Assembly (NCBI RefSeq): GCF_019649055.1
Contig: NW_026570223.1
Coordinates: 1,240,001-1,304,000, forward strand
Source: Paramacrobiotus metropolitanus
Taxonomy: Eukaryota; Tardigrada; Eutardigrada; Parachela; Macrobiotidae
Reading direction: 5' to 3'
Length of the DNA: 64,000 nt
A program made the translations under genes and the position numbers. The notes beneath the pieces are model-generated. The model did not search any database, was not told where the DNA came from, and was given only the letters and a program-made list of their open reading frames with translations. Shown here piece by piece: positions 32,001 through 40,288 of this stretch; position 1 is the first letter of the stretch; every line of letters starts with the position of its first letter.

Positions 32001-32424
32001 GGTTGAGCAGTTTTGGCCTCAGGGTGTGATCACTGACGATATCTTGGACAAACAGGAGTTTTGGAAGTATCGACAAACGGAGTGTAGCGACACCATGATT
32101 TGGGACCAAGTCATAGACGGAGATTGCACGCTGGAAGAATCCCCTTATGCGGCTCGGCATCTTCCTTTAGTCCTAAAAATCAACGACGTTATCTGTCATT
32201 ATGGAGAGGAAGAGGATATTGCAAAAAGGATTCCTAGAATATTAATTCCCTTTCAATGGCGTAAAATTCTAATTGAGTCGGTACATCGCCGATTGCTACA
32301 TAAATATCACAGCGCCATTTCTCCGTACGATTATCTGTATTATAAGTTTAGGCTATTTTGGCCGGAAATGCGTCACGAATTGCAGAAGTTTTGTAACATC
32401 TGCACTCTATGCAATAATGGCTAA
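26086..32424 (+). CDS. pol: Pol polyprotein: RT, RNase H, integrase, plus two extra H2C2 modules
   Basis: About 2112 residues, probably expressed by -1 frameshift from Gag; no ATG begins the frame. In order: a disordered linker; an H2C2 zinc module (about residues 365-415, HxxxH...CDVC); a Ser/Pro linker; the gypsy pre-RT beta region (about 685-790); RT with KIDLKSGFWQI and FIDDIIVFS (about 940-1050); RNase H with VVVDAS, TELEAYA, QTDHQ (about 1180-1310); integrase HHCC (about 1460-1500, HDSPLAAH...CAAC); DD35E core (D near 1528, D in TSDRGSN, E 36 residues later); a GPY/F-like segment; a basic tail; and a third H2C2 module ending in CNICTLC at the C terminus. All catalytic residues are present. 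It reverse-transcribes and integrates the element. Confidence 0.92.
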   Translation: MIPALMLTERIGVAKEAKFVPYESAHLILSKAAPEICILHLQKAKQSWPRPVQSPPAIKVADAPIKPEIEEVVPVQAAPSKKGSDQRDEEFVRSVVQEMIRQYLPKAASFADEPVKPVIKKEIKTEKNPEPSQVRGGGGEIVVNNMQSSSRGGEQASVQPPFKQEKTSQPSPASSSSTSSSVLVSPVPNPGSRQVRGGDDSLQLPIQISSLDAVLQQHPAAKYLYLGVLEKSSKSVECLSMDNKLLNVIPVERDRRDVDEVHDYPSYMARNPELKRWMSPMDRPQDKGLFPTEKRFRDPQFWRETQQICVDSRMWYKMYKKPSHANTNFTKYEINRMIICEGILCRVPDHNGACPRIYVPHQWRQKLIACFHDILVHKQVYGRCEKLYPYLVKVFYWPDCIIEIERYEKNCDVCRNSVNDRRHFETLRRTEQLHAQEATGKRKVTFSVDNPAPAGEFEDGNFIPADGMNPINIGPCPVSYEDKQAEKQRVITSQTTDNSPQEYALTSQHMSDLVPSAVRATYDTPTNVNINEQWAIWNEIMEQKTSRESTGANSAQPTVGNIEQSLESSERSSPRRKKSSYSRRIKREYAEREAASQMSAETVQPAPVLQQPTAKDLPKRSQDVRESTDIPACVYTKDVIELAYRDAHLKQAQAQTEVNLAEQDIYRFEPEPGPIDCFKMELFPASPVIIQPHSQGIIRATTFMSDEQFMEFQDEYLYTQPFLYEGKIPESNKNAVLLDGVLTLNEYGNCRVCVVNVSDKPLLLNEETNLGEVALVDAVYQTDSPEFHEILHDESGNVLRQEEGVPVSDKISECVAMQLQPPPPSPVDPETEETFAKIKVGDICPSKEELKQIFYQTKSVLPTKARPVGCCTIYEHSVDTGTSLPVRTPPYRTSFEDRKWLQAKTQEMIKDGIIEPTNSAWGSPICMVKKKDKSRRLTVDFRKLNERLMGSSYPLPRVDDILNALDKATVFSKIDLKSGFWQIKIKPEDRCKTTMVGEEFTFQYKVLPFGLKDAPSAFQRAMDLTLANMKWRNVLVFIDDIIVFSKNLADHMRDLQELFLRLQECGWTINPEKTELFVNSITFLGHTVDQFGISTDPEKIQAVKEFGPIKDKTDILRFLGMVGYYRQFIKNFQEIAEPLQKLIPKKVTFEWGTEQCCAVEQLKEALVTAPVLARYDPEALSRVVVDASTIAVGAVLMQCPRNTPTDVPTNWRPIAYLSRKLTETQKRLYFPTELEAYAVICALKKWKHYLSDYQFEVQTDHQALVFLNNMRDAAGRLGRWAPNIQQFNTKPVHIPGKDNVIADALSRNPGEQPEPDSDDSDIEFDYRQTYPFAGDAAMIECCFAVLERDYADIRFEMMSAEVKAISEEDMKAFDADKVQKLITDDKASYWAEEQSRDARIVRWRLLLENKKEKMSEHEQLHLNKFVVKQGVVYYKFELNRKIYYCMYVPVHWRLQFLQDNHDSPLAAHLGVLATYKRMYKYFYWPRMFESVRNYCASCAACLAQNVPATAPAGALQSNPTVTPRLVWAIDVAPALPTTESGNKNIIIAVDYGRKYIVAEAVERNDAATLALFFYRRILTVFGMPIHITSDRGSNFMSEMFRELLALAGVAHAPTASGHQQGNGLVEKRVGEIKKALAKYVNEQQSDWDIFLPALCAAFNSKVVERTGRTPFFMMHGTEMRLPVNNFLPFEEDFVIPAHVYVQQMQRGLGEALDLVNAEEFRHKLRDKIRYDANVSYVTYKAGDQVLVYVLHRKVGRNPSLMPRWTAGWEIVRPSGPVHYVVKSNRRGNVKTDTVHVSRLKPYNFRDVDTILQDEHLPKLLDCVEKECPDEIVEAPAPPPVIPSVDSASSRLDAEYAEYLDRQMDEVPLLKTRSGRVVKPVDRFINQNNDKKRKRDPSVDTKKRLVTNNRDPVTLNVSQPGENNPIPPETSASNTLITCNAMEIVPVQQMKIPPVPVVTSEEKIISAPAWARPVEQFWPQGVITDDILDKQEFWKYRQTECSDTMIWDQVIDGDCTLEESPYAARHLPLVLKINDVICHYGEEEDIAKRIPRILIPFQWRKILIESVHRRLLHKYHSAISPYDYLYYKFRLFWPEMRHELQKFCNICTLCNNG
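26668..26683 (+). promoter_or_regulatory. Internal copy of the PPT/3'-LTR junction sequence
   Basis: GTTCGTGGGGGTGACG matches 44318-44333, the polypurine end plus the first five bases of the 3' LTR, at all 16 positions. A second partial copy (GTTCGTGGGGG) is at 26485-26495 and a weaker one near 26530. All lie in the linker of pol and encode repeated VRGG residues. Confidence 0.5.
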
Positions 32425-32789
32425 ACCTGAGCGGCCGCGTATTAGTGTGTAATTATTTGAATTTTGAAGTTTAACTTATTAATATCTTACTCTTCTACAT
32501 GTACAAATTGTTCGGAAAATTCCCAAAGTTTTCTCCGTACGTACTCGTGTTGCGGAACAGTTTTGCCATTGGCTATTAGCTGATGACGTCGGGTTTGTTG
32601 CTTCCGCACAGGCATAACCGGGGCGAAGTGGCTTGATGAGTAGACCAAACAATTAAGAGCCTCGCCTGCAACATCATTATCAGTTTTTCGGATTCACAAA
32701 TTCCCCATTTCTATTTATCAGCGGGTCTCTCCCTGTGTTTTGCTGGTAGTACTCTCACCTTTTCGTGGCATTCACAGTTATCTATTACG
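32425..32789 (+). other. Spacer between pol and first accessory ORF
   Basis: No gene seen in 365 bases; may hold a splice acceptor or promoter for the next ORF, neither of which is clear. Confidence 0.4.
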
Positions 32790-33605
32790 ATGCATCGCCC
32801 GAAGATGCCGTCATATCCTTCCTATCAGCATGATGATACCACCAGTTCTTCGGAAGATTCCGTACAAGTTTTGGCAGATGTTTCAGCTGATGTTCAGCCG
32901 CCAATGTATCCTGATCCTCATGTTGGATGGCCAGAACCGATGTTTGAATGGTCGACTCGTATGGTTGATTGTGGCGTTCCGCCGTCGCCACATGATTATG
33001 CTCGTGGAGGGATGAGCTACATTCCTCCGTCTGGATTAATTCACTGCCCCTACAATCCAGACACTGATTACGTTGAGTTACATCCGGAGACCCTATTGCG
33101 TTTCCGTAGCAGGATTTATCAAAATGGATCGCAAATGACGCTGGACAAATATAACCGCTTCGTCCACACTTTGGATCTGTCGAAGGATGCACATTATGCT
33201 TTACTTCGTTACCTGCGGGTGGACTTCCGTCAAGGATGGCTTATCGGACAGATTGTCTGCGAACTTCGTCGGAATTACGGCATTAATGTTGTGCGCAGTC
33301 CTGTCCACTTTCTCACTGCGTTGGACTACGCCCCGGGCGAACTTGGTGATCGCGGTGCTGTCGTCACTCTCGTGGACGTCTACAATCAACATGCCAATGA
33401 TCCTGTTTCGGACATCGACTTTGAGTTGCAATTAGAGGCTGAAGAACGCTGGCACTCGGCCCACCGTCGTTCGGATTACCTGCAGCAAGTTCGTTGGCTG
33501 ACGAAGGGGCAGGAGAAACGTGGCCCGGGCAAGTTGGATGACTTGATCGCTAAACGCCACCATCCTGGCCGAGATGATGATGACGATATGGGCGCCGCGG
33601 TCTAA
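32790..33605 (+). CDS. Accessory protein A of the giant retrotransposon (271 aa, unknown function)
   Basis: Starts at ATG 32790. I recognise no known domain. The protein has an acidic Ser-rich start, a GGxxYxP motif followed by CPYNPD (about residues 88-103), and a helical core with RIYQNG near 115 and DLSKDAHYALLRYLRVDF near 135-155. It ends in an acidic RDDDDD tail. The GG-Y-P/YNPD, R-x-Y-x-NG and D-A-LR-YL pattern recurs in the same order in the spliced accessory gene at 40886-42364, so the two are probably diverged duplicates. No signal peptide or membrane helix, so it is not an envelope protein. Confidence 0.65.
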   Translation: MHRPKMPSYPSYQHDDTTSSSEDSVQVLADVSADVQPPMYPDPHVGWPEPMFEWSTRMVDCGVPPSPHDYARGGMSYIPPSGLIHCPYNPDTDYVELHPETLLRFRSRIYQNGSQMTLDKYNRFVHTLDLSKDAHYALLRYLRVDFRQGWLIGQIVCELRRNYGINVVRSPVHFLTALDYAPGELGDRGAVVTLVDVYNQHANDPVSDIDFELQLEAEERWHSAHRRSDYLQQVRWLTKGQEKRGPGKLDDLIAKRHHPGRDDDDDMGAAV

Positions 33606-34155
33606 TAGTTGTCTGTAAAATACAGTACATAACGTTGGCTTTTATGTTTTACGATCCTTCGGCTGCTATGTCTCCTTATTCTAAGTGCCGTTATTTTCCT
33701 GGCCGAGATAGTCTTTTTTAGTTTTAAATTCTTGTACAGAACTTTTCTTCTTAGTTTACAAACAGCTTGTTGGCACAATTTTACGATGTAACTAGCTCAC
33801 CGATTAGTCCTTTGGAGCTTAGCGGCTGATGTTCAATAATAAATCCGCTGAATAGGCCCGATAAATTCCTTCTAATTTGCAATTCTGTGAAAATCTGGTG
33901 GAAATGATTAGAATAGTCATAAAATGTGCAAGTCTTGCAAGTTTCAAGAAAAACTCAGGCTTTCACGTTCCAGTTTGCAAACAATAGTACTGTGGTGGCA
34001 ACCGCCCGTGTGTCGTTAAATGTTAGGGCAGAGCCGGTTTGGGGCGCTCAGCTGTTTCCGGTTGTTGCAGTGCGTCAGCAGTTTTCCTGCTTCAACTCGT
34101 CGACATAATTCATTCTTCTTTATCTGACTTTCATTAGCTAGTTTTCTTGTTCAAT
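33606..34155 (+). other. Spacer inside the giant retrotransposon
   Basis: 550 bases with AATAAA at about 33838 (possible poly(A) site for accessory protein A) and no gene that I can support. Confidence 0.4.
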
Positions 34156-34962
34156 ATGGAGATGGAATTTTATAAAAGTGAGCGTGGGCGCATGATCTGT
34201 GCAGAGCAGGATGAAAAGAAGCGCCGTAAGTTTGTGGAATTTTCTGATGTGGTGTCGTACTTAACGGCGAACCAAGAACATATCGTGAAGTTTGTTTACT
34301 TTTGGCGTTCTCTGGTCGCTCCTTATACCTCTATTAAGGAGCTGTGTAAGCTGTCCAACTCTGAAATCATGGCCTTGAACTTTGCAGAAGTTGAGCCATT
34401 GGATTTTGAGGCTCAGGTGGCTTTAGCCATTGCGGATATTCGTGCTTCGGAGATGTTGCTGTATTACGTGAAGGTGGGCTTTGTGTTGTCCCCTGACACT
34501 CCGGTTCGCCGTGAAGCTGTTGAGCGAATCCGTGCGGAATTCGGCTTGCCGTCTCTGTTTAATCCACCGGAATCTCCGCGTGCTCGCCGTCTTCGCCGAC
34601 AAGCTGAAGAGAAAGAACGCATGGAGGAGGAACTCTGTTGCGTTGACTGCGAAAATTTCGGCCCAGGTACCTGTGGTCGTATTCGATGGTCTGAGCCAGA
34701 AGTTAAGCAAGCAGCCGAGCCAGCGGTCGAAATCGATGAACCAATTCCGAACATCTGGGGATCTGACGAGCTGGAGAACTGGAAGGATGACTGGTGGGAA
34801 CAGAACAAGCTGGATTTTCCAGACCCACTGAAGGTTTGGCCGGAAGATGCGTTGTGGGTGGACGAAAAACTCGGCATTGAGCAGACACCCAGGCAGAAGC
34901 GTAAGCTCATCGTTGTGCAGCGACATTCCTTGCGCGGAATTCCTTATAATTACTGGAAGTGA
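34156..34962 (+). CDS. Accessory protein B of the giant retrotransposon (268 aa, unknown function)
   Basis: Starts at ATG 34156. The helical N-terminal half contains SDVVSYLTANQEHIVKFVYFW and a hydrophobic helix with ASEMLLYYVKVGF. A basic segment PRARRLRRQAEEKER (about residues 140-155) could be a nuclear signal. It precedes a small Cys cluster CCVDCENFGPGTC, which could bind zinc. The C-terminal third is Trp- and acid-rich (WKDDWWEQNK) and ends basic. No known family recognised; no membrane segment long enough for an envelope protein. Confidence 0.6.
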   Translation: MEMEFYKSERGRMICAEQDEKKRRKFVEFSDVVSYLTANQEHIVKFVYFWRSLVAPYTSIKELCKLSNSEIMALNFAEVEPLDFEAQVALAIADIRASEMLLYYVKVGFVLSPDTPVRREAVERIRAEFGLPSLFNPPESPRARRLRRQAEEKERMEEELCCVDCENFGPGTCGRIRWSEPEVKQAAEPAVEIDEPIPNIWGSDELENWKDDWWEQNKLDFPDPLKVWPEDALWVDEKLGIEQTPRQKRKLIVVQRHSLRGIPYNYWK

Positions 34963-35545
34963 GAATGGTCGCCTGTTGCATTTTTCGATTACGGCGTGAT
35001 GATTTATATTGTACAGGTCTTTTTCTTTGATCCTTGCCGTTGTTTTTCTTGAGCGTCGCGTGGCTTTCACGGCGTATAATGGTGGCAATGCTGCATCTTT
35101 AATGTTTAAATGAGCGATGATCTTTTTCTACAGTTGTGATCAAGCCGCATTGTTATGGCTTGTCTTTTTGTGAATCTTGTAGTGATTAAATGATTTTGCC
35201 TATTTTGTAGTAATTTTATAAGTTTGTAAACGATGCTGGAAAGGAATTAAAATCGTCCATGATATTGTCAGTGCAACATTATCAACCTAATTTGATGCGT
35301 GTATATTACCTTAGTATATTCACTCTACTGAACATGCTGACAGAGTCGGAAAGTGTTGCTGCACTCCGGCAATATACGCGCTCTGCTGTACTTTCACACT
35401 TGATAGTTGTGTCACCGCACTACGTTCGGTCCTGAATATATCCCAGCCCTTATTCTCTTTATTTTTGTGTTTATTTCTCCTTAAAACTACCTTGGGATAA
35501 GTCTTGTTCTGTTTTATTGTCACCCTTGTGACAATTTCGTTCACT
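34963..35545 (+). other. Spacer inside the giant retrotransposon
   Basis: 583 bases, AT-rich, no supported gene. Confidence 0.4.
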
Positions 35546-35728
35546 ATGACTCCCCCTGCACGTGAGCAGAAGGAAGCGGTCAGAGAGGCGCTGGAAACCC
35601 GTGTTACGGCGTGGACGATGAGTGTGGCGCAGAAAATGGCTCTACGCACTGAAGCCCAGCACCGTTTCGAACGGAAGAAGACTGCAGTGAAGGAGGCTGT
35701 TTCCAAACTTCCGCTGAAGAACCCGTAG
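35546..35728 (+). CDS. Small basic accessory ORF C (60 aa)
   Basis: From ATG 35546: 60 residues, Ala-, Lys-, Glu- and Arg-rich, predicted as one or two amphipathic helices (EQKEAVREALETRV and FERKKTAVKEAVSKL). It could be a small regulatory protein or one exon of a larger spliced product. Composition is unlike the AT-rich flanks, which supports coding. Confidence 0.4.
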   Translation: MTPPAREQKEAVREALETRVTAWTMSVAQKMALRTEAQHRFERKKTAVKEAVSKLPLKNP

Positions 35729-36260
35729 TGTTTCTTGGACTCAAGGGAGTCGTTGAGTGGGATTCTGCTGTTTATGCTCCAGTATGGTAAACATGCGGGC
35801 GTTTTGGCCTCGGTTTGTCGAGTATACTGTTCTCGTTTGTTTGACTGTTCGGTTACAACCTCGCTGTATATTTCCTTTGTGATCTCATATTTCTCGGGTC
35901 TCTTTTAGAATTTATCTTTTAGTTGTGCATATAGTTATGTCTGTTTTAGTTCTGTTGCGTGAATTCTGGTCATACTGTCCTTCGTGTAGATAACAAAATG
36001 GCTCTTGCGTTTTGCTTTCCTCTTCGTTCAAACGTTCGGTTATTACGCGCACTGCGAATTCAATAAAGTTTATGTAGCTGCCGTTACGATGTTGTTGCTA
36101 AATCTGGAATGCTGTAGCTTGCAACCGCACAATCTCGTGCTTACGTTACTTTCCCTCTGGGCTAATCATGAAGTTCTCCACTCGGGCAGGTAGCCGATAT
36201 GCATGTTGCCCATTTCTCGCTATGAGCAGCGGTACGTTTTAGGCGCTGCCATTTATTTTT
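35729..36260 (+). other. Spacer before the tRNA-like array
   Basis: No gene that I can support; AATAAA occurs at about 36061. Confidence 0.35.
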
Positions 36261-36695
36261 ATTTTTGCGTAGAGCGACCCCGCTGGTGTAGTAGTGGCTC
36301 CCGTTACTGCCTTCGTGCTGGTCGGAGGTTCTAATCCATATAAAAATACAATTTTGTAATTACACCTTTTTTTTTGGTTTTATTATCATATGCTTTCACA
36401 TTTTAAGGCACTGGATTAAATAATACGAATTATGGCCTATTCTACAGTGAGAGCCATCGCTACGAAAAACCGGAAACTTCAATGGTGTCAACTGTACGAT
36501 ATTAGATGGCAGCAGTTTTGTCGATGCCTTGCGTAGCGTAGTGGTCTAGACAAGAAGACAATACTAGGCGACTCTCCGCTAGGTATGCCTTGCGTATTCT
36601 CTTCGGTGGTGCTAATTTTATTCTAAGCATCGGTGGGCGGCGCACAAATGTACAATCCCTTGCGTCTTGGTTATGTTGTTTTCGTTGAAACACGT

Positions 36696-36770
36696 CGTAG
36701 TGTAGTGGTCGTGTAGCCAATTTCTGCAACCACCCGGTCAATTTAAGGTTTTGGGTTCAAACCCCCACAG
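36696..36770 (+). ncRNA. tRNA-like module with good A and B boxes
   Basis: TAGTGTAGTGG followed by GGTTCAAACCC at 36754-36764, then T-runs near 36790. One of the best-preserved units of the array. No acceptor stem. Confidence 0.45.
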
Positions 36771-37189
36771 ATAAAGCATATTTCATTACATCTTCCTTTT
36801 TTGATTCTATATTTTTATGGTCTCGTGTATTAATATTTTGGTGGGGTCGGTTTGAATTTTGCTGTCACGATGAATGAGCAATAATGTTATACTCGGGAAT
36901 TCCGTACGGCCGCGTCGTTACTATAGGCGTAATATTGTGTATTTCCGGTGTCAGGTTTAAATTCCTTTTAGTGGAGGATATTCCATGGTGTAGTGGCTAG
37001 ACCGACAATCCACACTAATCAGCTGTGTCGAGGTCTAGAGTTCAAGTCTCTAAAAATAAATTGTGTATTTCAGAATTTTCTTTTTGGGTCTCAGATTCTT
37101 ACATTCGTGCTAACAAATGCGTGTCTCTGAGGAATACAATTTTTCGATCATCTCCGATAGAAGAACTAAAAAATTAACATCGTAGAACG

Positions 37190-37275
37190 CCGTAGTATAG
37201 TGCTAATCAGTCGGTGGTGCTTGACCTGTTGAACGACGACAATGGTGAATTGGAAGGCTTCGGGTTCGAAACCCT
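37190..37275 (+). ncRNA. tRNA-like module with a near-perfect B box
   Basis: TAGTATAGTGCTAATCAG, similar to tRNA-Asp/His D arms, followed by GGTTCGAAACCC at 37263-37274, then a CTTTTTGG terminator-like run. No acceptor pairing. Confidence 0.45.
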
Positions 37276-37677
37276 TTACAGTTAAACTGCAATTTTAGAA
37301 AACTTACTTTTTGGTTTAGATATTTTTATTGGTGCCTTACCTAAGATATTCGCAGTGGCGATTTGAATTTTGAGATTACTACAATGGAGCGGTTCTATAA
37401 ATCAACTGCACATTATACTGATAGTTGTATGTATATGAAGCCTAATCCCTCAGTTCTGTGTCTCTGGTCGGATGATTTCGTAGTGTGGTGGCCGAGCAAA
37501 TAATCAAGGAAATTACTTACTGAAGTCTCGGGTTCATTTGTAGTATAGTGTCTCACTTGCAGAGCCACAAGAAGGAGCTAGTCCACACCGTTTAATCGAA
37601 ACTCTTTTGAATTTGTACTTACAAAATTTTTGTTCTCGCAGTATTTCTGAATTTAGCCACCTGATGAACTGTCACAT

Positions 37678-37706
37678 ATTATACACGACATGGCGCTTCC
37701 GGTGTC
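37678..37706 (+). repeat. Degenerate copy of the LTR-end/PBS junction inside the array
   Basis: TTATACACGACATGGCGCTTCCGGTGTC matches the junction at 20764-20792 except for a small indel/substitution in the middle. A weaker copy (TATACGCATGGCGCTTACGGTGTC) is at 38423-38446, and the fragment TTTCCGGTGTCA is at about 36941. The first two lie about 45 bases before an A box. Confidence 0.65.
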
Positions 37707-38560
37707 AAAGTTAACTGGGCCTCTACGTAGAGCACCTCGTAGCGTAGTGGCTAGACCGGGAATTCTCGTTCTCCAACTGCTTCAAGGTCTAGAGTTCAAA
37801 TCCCTAAAGTTAAAATTGCGAATGTTGAAAACCTCCTTTTTCGGATTTATATTTTTATGATAATGTAGAATAATGTGTTGACATTGTCACAGATAATTTT
37901 GCAATCGTTTCCGTTGAGCAACTTAGAAGTTACCGTCGTAGAATGTTGTAGTGTAGTGCTTTGCACCGTTGAACTACTGCAACGGGGAAACTAAAAAGTT
38001 TCGGGTTCAATCCCTCACTATTAATTTGCATTTTCTGGGAAACTTACTTTTTCTTGTTCTATATTTTTATTACCGCCTTGGAAAGGTACTGGCAATATTC
38101 CCTGGAATTTCAGAATTAGAGTGGAAGAGCGGCGCATGTATGCGTATATTCTTCAGGTGACAGTGCGTATGCTCGTGTCTTCACTTGCAATTGAATGACT
38201 TCGTAGTACAGTGGCTGGGAATGATGGCCATTCATTACAATTACTACCTCTTTGATAATCTCAGGGTTGCATGTTGCATGTCAGGACTCTCCTTTTTGCG
38301 TTCCCTTTTCTATATTTGTATATATTTCTGAAACGAAATTATTTCAGAGAAGAATTCTGAACTCGGTGATTCGGTCGCAAAAGCAACGTATAAGTTCAGT
38401 GCTTTACTGTAGTCATATATTATATACGCATGGCGCTTACGGTGTCTAGATAATTGTTTGGAAATGTGCGTAGTCACGCTAGCGTAGTGGCAAGAACAGG
38501 ATGCAGCTGTGCAGCTAGACTCCAGGTTCAACTCCACGTTAAGCGCAATTTTGTGGGTTA

Positions 38561-38904
38561 GAAAATTTCTTTTTATCTCTTTTTGGTTTTTGTTGATGCT
38601 GATTTATGCGGATGTACTCTGTCTTCGGAAATTAAATTCATACCGATTGCAAACTACGGCTAAAATTCTTTTAATTGATTCCGGCAACATTATTACGACC
38701 GGCAATTACACCCTCTCGATAAAAGTTCATGTTAAACTCAAAGGATGAGATCTGTACGACCAGGATAATCAGAAATTATATGAGCAAAATTGGTAAATTT
38801 AAACTCAGATCCAAAGTTAAAATACAACCAGGATACAGGAAACACCGGCTGAATTACCAACGAATTATTTAGACAGCCACCAGAGATGTATAAAACACTA
38901 GAAT
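38561..38904. other. Spacer between the array and the antisense gene
   Basis: No gene that I can support. Confidence 0.35.
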
Positions 38905-40288
38905 CTAATCTAAATCCACGTCTTCCTTGGCATTGTTGATATTGGCTACACGCTGTTCCAAAGCCTCGCGCACATATTTGATGTGATCGATGCCGGTGTA
39001 CACGCGCGCTTTTAAAGTGTTCACCAACGCCTTACAGTTCTTCATGATGCTCTGCTCACTTTCGACCATCCTCAGTAGTTTATCGATGTCTTCGGCGTTA
39101 TCATCGCCTGGTTTTTCAGCCTTGGCCTTAGCTTTTTCAGCTTTGGTGGCCCCACGCTCTTTATTTTTCTGGGTCTTTTCTCGTTGTTCATTCTTTTTCG
39201 CTACTACATATCGCGGGCGAGCATTCATCTCTTTTAGTTGACTTAAGGTGATAATTGGCTCTCGTTTAATCCGAGCACCTTTGTTGGAGCGAACAAGCAG
39301 GTTGGCTCCGATAGTGTTGTTTTTCGCTGGCTCGATGGCGTCCAAACGCTCCATCACCCCGTCGATGATTAGCTCGACGTCTTCGCCCACATAGCCGAAA
39401 CTGGCGTCGGTCACTTGTTGTTCCGATTCTGCTCCGTTCTTTTCGATCTTTAGACTGGCCATCTTCACGTCTGCAAATCAGTCTAGTTATACAAATGTGC
39501 GGAAAAGTCACGCTATGTTTATTCTACATCTCGTACAATTGTACACAGCTTGCTTACAGTTCTATGATTTTGAAATTACAGTATGCGCTTCGATTTGTCG
39601 CTAGTAATCACACAACATACTTACTGATTGTTTGAGCCAGAGTGTCGCACAGACAACAACCGCGAATACTGCGCAGCCACAAGTCTATGCAGCTGTGGAC
39701 ATAAAGATTCCCATAAACCATCACCACTTGTTTCTTCTCAAGGAGCCGATGTAGGCCGCGGTTGAACCAGTACTCGTAGTTTTCCAACTGTAGGTCGTAT
39801 GTCCCGGTAGCCCACTGTTGAATTTCTGGCCGGCTCATGGCGTAGCGTGCGTGGTAGAGAATTGCGCGAATCATACAGCGAAGTTTGCTGTAAGTATCCA
39901 CCAGTTTCACTTTGCGGTTGTTATACACATCTTCTGCGACTTCCAAAACGAAGCGCCCGTCGCGCGACATTTTCTTCAGTAAAATTCCAGCATTAATCGC
40001 GTCCTCCAAGAAAACTTCGACGCGATCCGCGGTGAAGTCCGTGTGCATATCCTGTACGAACTGTTTAATAGCTGCAATATCCACATAGAAACCGGTAATA
40101 TCCGCTTCGAGAATGCAGGCGTGCGCGGCTGTGTGCATAGCCAGTTGACGACGGTTTTTAGCGGTCTCGTTCTCCATCAAAGGCGCATCCATGGCTAACT
40201 GCACAGATTCTCGTGTGCGCTCCTTCCAATACCGAGCGTGTTCAATCGCATCTGTCTCTGCCGATGGTTCTCCGGGTAGTGCAGCCAT
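38905..40288 (-). CDS. Antisense two-exon accessory gene of the giant retrotransposon (409 aa)
   Basis: Encoded against the element. Exon 1 is 40288-39625, the intron is 39624-39471 (GTAAGTATG ... TTTGCAG, 154 nt), and exon 2 is 39470-38905; the join is in phase and gives 409 residues. Exon 1 begins at ATG 40288 and encodes a mixed helical domain with EADITGFYVDIAAIKQFVQDM and a Cys pair at its end (GCCLCD). Exon 2 has a very basic central part (KKNEQREKTQKNKERG and AEKAKAKAEK) followed by an acidic coiled-coil-like C terminus. I recognise no family. A basic plus coiled-coil antisense product recalls the antisense HBZ gene of HTLV-1 by position only. It needs its own promoter, which I could not identify. 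Confidence 0.7.

Larger units (their letters stand above)
36261..38560 (+). repeat. Tandem array of about eleven tRNA-like (A box/B box) modules
   Basis: A-box-like GTAGYGTAGTGG words occur at about 36286, 36531, 36696, 36985, 37190, 37478, 37541, 37736, 37947, 38201 and 38478. Most are followed 40-60 bases later by a B-box-like GGTTCAAATCC: 36327, 36754, 37263, 37791, 38004 and 38523 are the clearest. After each B box comes a shared tail (AATTGCATTTT...GAAAACTTACTTTTT...TATATTTTTAT) whose T-runs could stop RNA polymerase III. Mean spacing is about 220 bases. I see no pairing acceptor stems, so these are tRNA-derived promoter modules or SINE-like heads, not working tRNAs. Confidence 0.7.

Noticed and set aside
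36261-38560. Working tRNA genes
   Set aside because: A and B boxes are present but acceptor stems do not pair and D/anticodon arms are irregular in every unit inspected.
36261-38560. CRISPR array
   Set aside because: Eukaryotic context, irregular spacing and diverged repeats; units are tRNA-like.
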